A DNA stretch of 64,000 nt. Origin: Bolinopsis microptera (taxonomy: Eukaryota; Ctenophora; Tentaculata; Lobata; Bolinopsidae). The stretch lies in NCBI RefSeq assembly GCF_026151205.1, contig NC_087072.1, positions 2,251,375-2,315,374 of the forward strand, written 5' to 3'. Within the stretch, counting starts at the first letter, position 1. Each line of letters starts with the position of its first letter. The position numbers were made by a program, and so were the translations under genes. The notes below the pieces were generated by a model. The model did no database searches, had not been told where the DNA came from, and worked only from the letters and a program-made list of their open reading frames with translations. Below are positions 24,075-34,700 of this stretch, piece after piece.

Positions 24075-24310
24075 TGTCATGTGCGTAAAGGTCATGAGTT
24101 CGAATCCCGGTGCACCTAGTCTAGTAGGTAGTACAAGGAGTGGATCTGTGCGATATTACGCATCTGTGTCTCTGTCGACTCAGCCAAATGATCGGAAACG
24201 TGATTGAGGGTTAAACGAAGGCCCTTCCCATAGGTCAGGATTCTTCTTAGGGTACTCATTCAACTCATCGACATTGTAGTGTGCTGTAAAAGTAGTACAA
24301 TACCATTAGA
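24075..24310 (+). mobile_element. tRNA-derived SINE fragment
   Basis: It contains the B-box-like GAGTTCGAATCCC near 24098 followed by GGTGCACC, as in a tRNA T arm and acceptor. A tRNA-unrelated body follows, and its tail is repeated at 23149-23215. A clear A box is not visible, so the head is probably decayed. Confidence 0.5.
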
Positions 24311-25148
24311 GCACTGTAAACTATATCGAGTTATTGTCTTCTGCAAACTTAAATCTCAGCAAGGTTTGCCAATTAGAAAATTGACAGTCCGGAGCATGCT
24401 AATCCAATGAGACAGCATGAAACAAATCCAATGTGATAGAAAACTATGGTGGTATAGCACCCAATCAGTTCAAGGTGAGTAGAACTCGGAAGACACCAAA
24501 ACTTGTTTTCCTTATCCAGATCAGTTGATTTAAAACCGTCGCACTTGCTTTAATCTGCATGTAAATAAAAAATGTGGTTGTAGCCACAGGCAACGTCGAT
24601 AGCATGTAAGAATTTGAGTCATGAGTTAAGAATTCGAATTCAACAACAAAATGACACCTTCACCGTGTCTATGTAGATACCTAAAAATATCTTAGAAAAG
24701 TTTGACAATATAAACATCTTCTAGCGCTCGATTTTATAAAATACATTTAACAACTTCATTTCTGAAGCGCGGCGTGCGTGGTGCGAATAAATTTAATTTC
24801 TTTGTACAATATCGTACAAAATTGTTTCCACGACTGACGAGCATTATAGATGCAAATGGATATTTTGACAATCCGTTTATAGTCAAACAGTTGAATAAAA
24901 TTGAAAAAGTTTCAAGTAAAGTTAAACCTGAAACCAAACTGTGACCTGTGACCCAAAAAAGGAAAAAAAAGGGGGGACCCCTGCAACCCATGTACAATGT
25001 AGCTGAGACACCTCACAGCAAGTAGACCAAAGTGACAGCTCTTGCTTGTGAAAGGTGTATCAACTATCTAATCCCCCTTGACGCGGATGTTACTCGTCTA
25101 AATTTCTTCGAAGTAGCGCGCGCCGCTTTCTTCTCGAAATGTTAAATG

Positions 25149-25190
25149 TGGCCCGATGGCAAGTGCTACGAAGTAGCGCGCGCCGGGCCA
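25149..25190. repeat. Nested stem-loop with GAA loop
   Basis: An outer perfect stem TGGCCCG/CGGGCCA (25149-25155 with 25184-25190) encloses an inner stem, 25163-25169 with 25173-25179, that has one G-T pair. The loop is GAA at 25170-25172. Confidence 0.65.
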
Positions 25191-25736
25191 AATCATTAAC
25201 AATGGTCAATAACTTCTTTCAAACTTCATGAATCGAGATAAATTATTTTTCAGTGTATACAGAGTTAATATATGCACTTATACAAATAACTTGGAATACT
25301 TTTGAAAGAGATTAACAAGCTCAAAAACGCTACTGACGTATTTCTCCATAAAAGCACAATAGCGAAGGAATCTTTTGTCGAGGTGCCTCGAAAGTAATAT
25401 TAAATGATTCCCCGTTCAATTTTGGTCGTGGAACGCCAACTTAGTGCATAATTTTTTCACAATAAATTATTTATAAAATTTACATAAACAAACTTAAAAG
25501 ACCTTATAGCTCGTCTTTACATTGCCATGTACGTATACGCGTACTGCGTGACGCGCTTGTTTCACAAGTACAATATACTCCTGTGCCGGCGGTCGCACGC
25601 TACTGCAAGTTATCGCGACTGGTTAAAGCAATAGCTCGTCTTTTGAGGTATTTTTCACATAGTGCGATGTGATGATATTTTGTAAACATGTATGATAATG
25701 TGATGCAGATGTCATTTGTCATACGTTGTATGACCC

Positions 25737-25783
25737 GCCGCGCACGAAGTGCGCGGCTCCCCCTGTAGCGTCGAAGACGCTAC
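25737..25783. repeat. Two adjacent perfect hairpins, each with a GAA loop
   Basis: Hairpin one has a 9-bp stem (25737-25745 with 25749-25757). Hairpin two has an 8-bp stem (25765-25772 with 25776-25783). Both loops are GAA, and seven bases separate the hairpins. The surrounding DNA is AT-rich, so these stand out. Confidence 0.75.
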
Positions 25784-27607
25784 CACATAGTGAAACGACC
25801 ACATAGTGAAACGACCGTGGGGGTCGCAACGTGATACAAGATGTCATAAATTTTATTTTACTTTACTTTATGAATTTATTATAATAAGTTTGAGCACTGA
25901 TTTAAAATAATTTTATATGTGAAATGAAATGATTGCGCCGCGCATTAAATAATGTTTTTTGCCACATCACACATGGCAAGAAACAGCGGCGAAAATTACG
26001 TTAAATGTTTCTGTCATGTATTGCATTCTTGTTTTGACAGAAATCCTACACCCTACACTATAATATGATTACATTTTTGTTATGTTATTTAAGGATATAA
26101 AATGCAACTTGAAAGTGGAAGCTATTTGTTAAAATACTGGCAAAAGATTATATGGCCTTCGTATCAATCATTATCTTAAGGCAAAAGCTATAGATATGCT
26201 AAAGTTAAACCTTACAGTGCTTATTACAAACGTTGCTAGGATACAAGGATACAAGGATACAAGGATACAAAAGTGATAATTATTTTATTGAATTCACAAT
26301 AGTTATAATTCTGAAATAATTTAAGGTTACACAATTCTAGTTATTTACAAATGTGTAGGGATAAAATAGAAATGTTTTATAATACTATTTTTGAGGTCCT
26401 ATAGCATTATGCATTGGCCAGTATTTGAGTGGAAATCTGGGCTCTTATAGTAGGCTGTAAAATTTTCGTTCACAGAGAGAATTGAATGGATTGCTCTTGC
26501 TGTGGCAGTAAATTTTGTAGGGTCTAGTGTTTTAATAAAACAAAAGTTAATAAAACAAAAGTTAAATTTATTACCAATTATTCAATCAATACATATCATA
26601 AATTCTAATATTGGAAACACAATGCAGAATGGATGTCTTAAACTATAATTTTGTTGTCACTAATAATCTATTTACTTTCAAAGTTGAAATTTAGTTAAGT
26701 ATGAAATGCCACCACATCATAGTTAGGGTAAAATATAATTCTTAAAAATTTTAAAATTGAGAAGATTGCTCTATGACTTAAAATTTAAAATTTAGCAAAA
26801 GATATCTAATTTTTAAATAGTTGGTTACAGTTTATGACAGTACTGGCATGATCAATTTGATTGTGGCTGGTAAAAGGACCCAGTTGCCTGTAAGGGCTTT
26901 ACCGAACCCCTGGGGACCACAATGTGATAGGATCAGGCCAAATGTTTCTATGTAGAGCAATTTATTTATTTCGGAGCTATGGTTACGTGGTATAGCTGGT
27001 GGTCATGTTTAAAGGTCAGTTTATCTTTGTGTGCTAATTATCCATCCAGATGCTTAGTGATGTGAGTAAGTCATGCCCTTCTACAATATATAACGTTTAA
27101 CTATAAATTTGTTTTTACCACAGAAACTGTGGCACTAAGGTCAAGAATTAAAAATTTGTACTCTCATTGATAGTTAAAGCGTTTTTTTCCCCAGCACTAC
27201 TACACAACAAAAACCTGTCGGCCCACCGAGGAAACACAGTCGCAGAACAAGGAACCCAATTGTGCTCCTCTATTCTGCGATCGTGTGTATTTACTATATA
27301 AACTAGCTAAATGCAGTTAGTAAAATTTTCTGGAATCATTTAAGTCGTTTGATTAGTTTATGTGTCAAAGTAATGTCCATGATAATCATATATTTGGATC
27401 CCCGGTGGGCAAACACTCGTCCCAAAGGCTAAGGCAAACCTTTCAATGTTTCACCATACGAAGTAAGGAGATTTGAACACATACTCAGCCTACAACTCCA
27501 CCCATGGGACGAGACGTCGTGAGCCTCAAAATATATAGCATATACCCAGTCAGCAAACACTATACACAACATACATACGATAACAAACAATGTATAATGC
27601 CATTACT

Positions 27608-30600
27608 TCATTTAGAAAGCCTTTCTATATTTTTATCGGATAGCAAACCGGCTAGGTCAGTAATATTTTCGGGATGGAAGTTAAATTTTTCTCTAATTGA
27701 GGAGTAGAGTAAACAGTCAGTTAGAACATGAATTTCGTCCTCAATAGGCTTAAGCCCCTTGCTGAAAAAGCAAAAAGTGCACCATCGATGTTCTCTTGGT
27801 ACTAGGGGGGTTTCGTAACGGCCCCTCTCAATGTAAAGATTGTGGCAGCTAATACGAAACCTTGTTATGCTTTTCCGAGCATCGGGGATCTTAACCACTC
27901 CTAAGTATGTTTCTGGTTCAAAATCATGTTTAATTTGATTGTAGAATTCTAATTTAGGTGAGGATGCCTTGGCAGATTTCCAGGTATCCACAAATTCTTC
28001 CCTCATGTTGTGACTGATTTGGGTAGAGAGCTTGGATTTTGAAGAGGATGAGTGGGGGAAGTTATATTTGGTGAGAAGATTAGAGATGTTGGTGTACCAA
28101 GGAAGGCCCAGCATAATCTGCTCGTGAAATGCAGCGGAGAGAAGTTCATTTTCAGTGCTTTCAAGGCGACTATAGAAATCTATTGCAAGTTTGCAGGCTT
28201 CAAAGAAGAGGGGGTGGCGCCCACTTTCGCCCCAGCAGCCTATATTTGATGCTTTTGAATGGACAGACAAGGACCACTTGATAAACTTAAGGTGGAATCT
28301 TTCATAGTGGTCTTGTGAGATGTACCTGAGAGTATGCTGGGGGTTGGCTTTGCTATCTGTTTCGGAGAGGTATCTCATGGTTTTTGAGTGAGGACATAAG
28401 ATTTGGCAGCCATAGAGCAGTATCAGTTTTATTAGAGAGTCAAATAGAATGTTTAGTGAACGGTGAGAGAGGGCATCTTTGACGATATTGCCTTTGAGGC
28501 CATAGAGAGCACGGAGAGCCTTGGCCCTCAGTTCAGTATTTGCTGCTGTAAAAGATCCATTTCTGTGGAATATAATGCCAAGATAGCAGTATTTTTCGGT
28601 GTGTTGGATGGGCTGGCCTCCCAAAATGAATGTTTCATAGGATTGTTTTCTTTTAGGAGGGCAGAATATGAGAATCTTGGTTTTTTTAATGTTTACTTCA
28701 AGGCCCATAGAGTTACAGAAGTCGAATAGGATGTTTATATTGTCTTGCAAGGCCTTGGGACTTAGGGCAAGTAGGACAAGATCGTCAGCCCAGAGCAGAT
28801 GTGATATTAGGACGTCAGCTAGAATAGGATAATCACCAACAGATTTCAGGAGAGATGACAAGTCGTTGATATAGATTTTAAAAAGGTCCGGTGATAGGGG
28901 GTGTCCCTGCTCTGTTCCTTTTCCAATGTCAATATTAGGGGACAAGAGTTTGGAGATTTTTATATGAGCTATTGAGTTTCTATACATATCACTTAGGCAA
29001 TTGAAGAAGTTTCCAGTTATTCCAAGGCATGTGATTTTGTGCAGAAGGAGGTCCCTACATACAGTGTCAAAGGCCTTTCTTAGATCAACAAAGCATGCAT
29101 AGAGGCGAGCTTTCTTAACCTTGGTATATTTGTCAATGACTGTCTTAAGGGTAAAAACGTGGTCATTTGTTTGAGCACCCTTCGAGAACCCTAGTTGTTC
29201 TTTTGGGTCAGGGCAGTAGAGCTTTTTGAAGTGCAGGAGACGCTCAAGTAAGATGCTAGAAAACAGTTTACCCATACAGCTACCAACAGCTATTGCTCTG
29301 TAGTTGTCCGGGCTGAAAGGGTTGCCAGACTTGTAAATAGGAGTAATGATGCTGGTGTGCCATGGATAGTAACCGGAGACCAGTGAGTGGTTGAAGTTTT
29401 TGAGGATGGCTTTGAGACAAAGCGGAGTCACGCTCTGAAGCATCTCGTTGGATATCAAGTCGTTTGAGCAACTTTTACCTTTTTTGAGATTTTTGATGGC
29501 AGAGGTCACTTCAGATTCTGACATGAGCTTATTTAGGATATCCAGATCTGGTGGTTCAGGGTAATGTTTGTGATTGTGGTGAGTGAGATCTGGCTCCTGG
29601 TCTGGTTTTTTATAAAGGGATGCAAAGAAGTCATGGAAGCTAGCTAAATCAAATTTGTCAAGTAAGGGGCTAGTGTCATGTTCTTGTTTGAGCCGTTTAA
29701 ATTTTTTCCAGTCGAGTATGTGACCTTCTTCTATAGCTTCATTTAGCTTCTTAAGGAAAGCTACTTTCTTACTGTTTACAAAATTGCTATGCTTGTTGCG
29801 TTGCTTAAAGTATTCTCGTCTGAGGATACTGTTACAGTGCTTACTACCAAGCCGATTTGCTAGCCTATTAAGGTTCCGCCGCGAGGAGTTGACTTGTGGG
29901 TCAAACCATTTTTTACGGGCAGAATTTTTGGGAGGCTTTTTCACTTTTAGGGCTATATCAGCAGCACTGTGGAGACATTTTATGACTGCATCGTTCAGTT
30001 CGTGATTGCCCTCCAGAGTACTGCTAAATTCATTTGTCACAATGCTTTCCAGATTGTTGATAATTTCGGGCGAGGTAAGGGCTTTTTTAAATAGTGAATG
30101 GGAGGTGTTGCTGTCCCACTTATAGCCACAAGGAAAGTTAGAAAAGTCTGGGAGCTGGAAGTTTGCGACAAATGGTTCAAATGTAGTGAGTTTCAAGACT
30201 AATGGACAATGATCAGAGTATGATGTAAACTCTTTTACTTGGAGAGAGTTTACATGATCTCTTGCCCATGAGGTGATTACAAAATAGTCAACCACACTGC
30301 TTCCATTGTATTTGTGACAGGTCATTTTTCCAGTGGTGTCCCCAAGGGTACGACCATTGAGAATTTTGAGTTGGTTATTTATAACCATGTCAAGGAAGTG
30401 TTGGCAGTGGGGTTCAGATATTGTAAGGTCAGAATTGTTTCTTGGTTCTTCTATGTCGTGCTCGAGTCCAATGTCGTTATAGATGTCATGGATGGCAGGT
30501 GCATTACAGGAAAGGATATAGTCTGGGAGTTTTCCAGTTCTTGCATTTGCATCGCCACACATAATAACTTCTCCCTTTTGACGTAGTCTGGTACAGATAG

Positions 30601-30987
30601 AGTCAAGAGCAGAGAAGGTATTAGCAGTATAATCTGGATTCTTCTTGACATAGGACGAGTATGCAGGGCTAATATAATAACATACCAAAAATAGGTCAAA
30701 ATCAAGTTTAAAAAAGTTCATGTCCAGTTTAACAACAATAATGTCATCAGATTCATTACAAAGCACACTAGAGACACCTTTTCTTAGGTCATTTTCAGCA
30801 AGAATGCAGACCCCCCTGAGCGTGAATTTTTGCGGTTGCTATTAAAAGAGAGGTATCCTTCAATCTTAACTTGCTTCTTTGTTTCTTGAAGACAAAGAAT
30901 GTTAGCTTGTTTGAGGATTGACAAAAATTCGCTATTTTCAAATTTGTTAGACCCGTCTCCTGTGCTGTCCTGGATGTTCCAGGACAT
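27608..30987 (-). pseudogene. LINE-C ORF2: endonuclease and reverse transcriptase, one frameshift
   Basis: The start is the ATG at 30987 (MSWNIQD), where the endonuclease begins. The reading frame shifts at a run of six C on the plus strand (30811-30816), and a one-base change there would join the two frames. Before the shift are MSWNIQ and LQETK. After it come GDANART and YSDHCPL of the APE endonuclease, then a reverse transcriptase with FVDLRKAFDTV, GTEQGHPLSPDLF and the active-site LWADDLVLL. A C-terminal CTFC...HVLTDC knuckle ends the protein. The long part from 30766 has 1052 residues. The shift may be a true mutation or an assembly error in the homopolymer. I cannot place the clade with confidence. 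Confidence 0.85.
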
Positions 30988-31039
30988 CACAGCGACTTGA
31001 TCTCGTGATACTTGTTTTTTCTTGAATTTTAGGGTTAAT

Positions 31040-31534
31040 CTAACGCTCTGTAGGGGGCTGCTTTCTATGGGATCTCATACCAAAGGCACGGTATAGGCCA
31101 AGTTTAATATTCAAACAAAGTTTTTTCAAACCATACTCTGAGACATGAAGTTGGTCCTCCTTCAACGGGTTAGGAGAGTCTTGGGATGACTCAGCAGCAG
31201 AGATGGCACGGGAGAAGTTCCCAGTATTGTTTACAGTATATAGGCGGCGGTAAAAGTCACTTAACCCTCTTTTAGCTGAGACAAATTGGGTTATTTCTGA
31301 GACAAATTGGTTGGTAAGTTCACTGATTAATCCAGGGGTTGGGGTGGGTAGGGAGATGACAACCTTTGCACTGGAGCTCGAGAGGAGTTTATCGATGACT
31401 GATTTTGCATCCTCAATCGCTTTATTAACAGAGCAGGTTCTGTATCTGTAGTCGTTGACTCCAAGCTGGAGAATGTAACAGTCGACCTCTGGCTGTTTAA
31501 TGACATCTCTCATACAGTGCTCTTTTATCATGTC
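31040..31534 (-). pseudogene. LINE-C ORF1, C-terminal piece (SGNH hydrolase-like)
   Basis: This piece encodes block III-like LQLGVNDYR, a middle part with SLPTPTPG and a C-terminal part with EDQLHVSEYGL, which likely holds the catalytic histidine. It lacks block I, which lies on the far side of the copia element. It stops at 31040, 53 bases before the ORF2 ATG. A fused GDSL-like ORF1 is a known arrangement in several LINE groups. Confidence 0.75.
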
Positions 31535-31539
31535 AGTAT
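31535..31539. repeat. Copia target-site duplication, left copy
   Basis: AGTAT here and at 36633-36637, directly outside the LTRs. Five bases is the usual size for Ty1/copia integrases. Confidence 0.95.
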
Positions 31540-31722
31540 TGTGAACTTGATATTCTCCTATTATATTTTATATGTTTGTATCTATATTTGAATGTGAGTT
31601 AACTCCCTATATTTCAGGAGTATGTTATATATATGATGTCTCTGTTAGCCGTGGGGTCTTTGTATATCTATTGACTTCTTTCCTGACTTATCAACGTGTG
31701 TCATTGCTTCTCTAATTTAACA
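31540..31722 (+). repeat. 5' LTR of the copia element
   Basis: It begins TGTGAAC and ends TTTAACA, the TG...CA termini of LTRs. A TATA-rich stretch at about 31561-31573 may serve as the promoter. The open gag-pol frame reaches back into its 3' end (31696), but the real start is later. Confidence 0.95.
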
Positions 31723-31723
31723 T

Positions 31724-31732
31724 TGGTAGCAG
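31724..31732 (+). promoter_or_regulatory. Primer binding site
   Basis: TGGTAGCAG, one base after the 5' LTR, is complementary to the 3' end (CTGCTACCA) of eukaryotic initiator methionine tRNA, a usual copia primer. The match becomes weaker after these nine bases. Confidence 0.7.
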
Positions 31733-31746
31733 GCAGCGGTTCAAAA

Positions 31747-34700
31747 ATGACAGGTGAAGATAAGGTGGTAGAAAGGAAAGCTGTTGGACCACAAAAGGCC
31801 CCACCGGCATACAAGGAAGGTCAGAATTATGAAGACTGGCGGTTGGATATTGACCTATGGAATACTTTCACATCCTACGAAAAGAAGCGTCGGGCAACTG
31901 CATTCCTTTTGGAATTGTCTGAGGGACCGGTGAAGAACCATGTGAGATCGTTAGGAATAGACGTCTTAACTGCTGATGACGGATTGGACAAAGTTATAAA
32001 ACGCCTGGACAGTATTATATACCAGGAGGACTCATCTCACATGGCATATCGAGCATATTGTCGATTTGAAAAGTTTGAACGTCAAGAGGGTATGAATCTT
32101 CAGGCATTTATTTCTGAATTCGCTAAGTTGTATGAAGACCTGAGGAAACACAAGATGGAACTGCCAGATGCAATACTAGCATATAGAGTTCTAAACAGTG
32201 CAAATCTGTCAAGTGAAAAAGTGGATCTTGCACTGGCAACGGTTAAAGAGTTTACATATGCAGAAATGATCTCAACGATATCAAAGATTTTTTCTGTACA
32301 TGTGAACAGATCAGGACTTGACCAAGTGACGGGGTCTTGTATCAAGACTGAACCAGAAGAGTCATGTAATTTTACCTCCCATGGTTACAGACGGAGTAGA
32401 GGACAAGATAGAGGAGGTCCCATGAGGAGTAGGGGAACTCTTAGAAATCAGGGGAATCCGTATGTGAGAGGTAAGAGGCCCAGATCTCAGATCAATTGCT
32501 TCAACTGTGGGAAGAATGGTCACTACTCAAGAGAGTGTACTAATCAAGCAGCACCAAACCCAAATTGGAGATCTGAACAAGGGACATCGAGAAATTTCTT
32601 GGTTCAAGGTCAACCTGCTGAGATGGAAGTAGATGACTCATTGTCACGTACATACATAACATTGCTTACTACAGTGACTGATCCAGAGTCTGTGCTTTAC
32701 CAGCAAAACAGTGAAGTGAATTCACTAGTTTTTGAGACTCTTTCTTGTGCAGTTATCGATTCAGGTTGTACAAAATCTGTCGTTGGCGAGAATTGGGTCA
32801 GCCAGTACATAGAAACACTTGATGATGCTGAGAGAGAGATCATGATGTCTTCAACTAGCTGCCAGACACCTTTCACGTTTGGAGATGGTAAGTCAGTTGT
32901 GTCAAATAAGCTCATTAAAATTCCTGGAAGAATCGGAAGCAAAAGAATCTTGATTGAGGCAAATGTTGTCAAATGTGATATTCCTCTTCTGCTGAGCAAG
33001 CCTGCATTAAAAAAGGTTGGTGCAATCCTTAACTTTCTTGAAGATACTCTCGAGTTCAATGGAGAGAAAATACCCCTTTTGGAGTGCAAATCTGGACACT
33101 ATTGTGTGCCTATCTGTAACAAAAAGAGGAGTCTTGTGGACTCCAGTGTGAAAGTATTTCTCACAGTTACAGATGAAACTTTTGGTGGGAACAACAAAAA
33201 GCTTATGGCGAAAAAGGCACTTAAACTCCACAGACAGTTTGCCCATGCACCGATGTACAAACTAAAGACCCTCCTAAAGAATGCAGGTTTTGACTCTAAA
33301 TTATTTCTTGAGGTACTAGAGGATGTATGCCAAAAGTGTGAAGTGTGTCAAAGATACTCTAAGCCAAAGCCCAGACCAGTTGTTGGTCTCCCACGAGGAA
33401 CAGTGTTTAATGATTGTGTAGCTATGGACTTGAAAACGGTCCAGGGAGAGGTAACATTTCTGCACATGATTGACTGTGCTACACGATATTCAGTTGCATT
33501 GTTGGTTCCAAATAAACGAAAAGAGACAATTGTAGAGGCAATCTGTTCTGGGTGGATAGCACAGTTCTGGCCTCCCCGCCGTTTTATGGCCGATAATGGA
33601 GGGGAGTTTTCTAATGCAGAATATGTAGAAATGTGTGAGAGATTCAATATCGAATCACAACAATCGGCAGCTGAAAGTCCTTTTAGCAATGGTATGGTTG
33701 AACGCCATCATCAAGTTCTAGCTGAAAGTATGATAAAGACAAAGCAAGATTCGAATTGTTCGTGGAAAACAGCTTTGAGCTGGGCACTTAGTGCTAAAAA
33801 CTCTTTACAAATGACGGGTGGGTATTCACCCATGCAGTTGGTTATGGGTAGAAATCCATCTTTCCCCAATGTGATAGACAGTAAGCTTCCTGCAATGGAA
33901 TCGAGTAGTAGTGTCTGTAGTGAAACTGTAGAGAATCATCTAAGAGCAATGAGGATTGCCAGAGAGGGGTTTATAAGAGCAGAGAATAGTTCCAAGATCA
34001 TGAGAGCTTTGAAAAGCCAGGTCAGAACATGTAATGATGTTCATCTCGATCCAGGGGAAAAGATTTTCTATAAAAGAAACAACAGTGACTCCTGGCATGG
34101 ACCAGGTGTTGTCATAGGTCGGGATGGTCAGACGTTTGTTGTAAAGCATGGATTTCAAATCATCAAGGTACATCCTTGTCACATTAAGCCAACATATGTC
34201 CCTGAATTAGAAGAAACTGGTAATTTGAAGGACAAAAGTGATCCCGTCAGTGTCAAAGCTCCTTCAGAATCGAACGATGATGAATTATCTGACTTTGAGA
34301 AAAATATGACAAGAACAGAAGAAAGAAATCAAGATGAAAATAACAGTTTGCCATTGGCTCAGGCGCAAATAACTGATGAAATAGATACTCCTTCTAGTGC
34401 TCCTGTAAGCACAGCCAGTGTTAATGGTAATGGAAATAAAAACCTGCCTAAGACGAAAACTTCTGTGATGTACAAACCCAAGTACCCTGAAGAGGGAGAA
34501 GAGGATGTCTGGGAGAAGGCTTACATCCTTAGTAGAGCAGGTAAGGCTGGAGGAAAATACAAAAACTGCCTGAACATTCAGCTTGATGGGGAGGAAGAAA
34601 CTCATTGTGTCGACTGGTTTGAGTTAACAGAGGAATGGCACGAAGATACAGAAGAGGAGCAGGAACATGAAGTTATGTTTACAAGCGTTACAGCTTCATG

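Larger units (their letters stand above)
24311..27399. other. Noncoding stretch with hairpins and diverged repeats
   Basis: No gene is recognised. Notable parts are the GC-rich hairpins at 25149-25190 and 25737-25783, a direct repeat CACATAGTGAAACGAC (two copies, 25784-25816) and a four-fold GGATACAA repeat at about 26239-26272. The LINE-C 3' end should lie near the right border. Confidence 0.55.
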
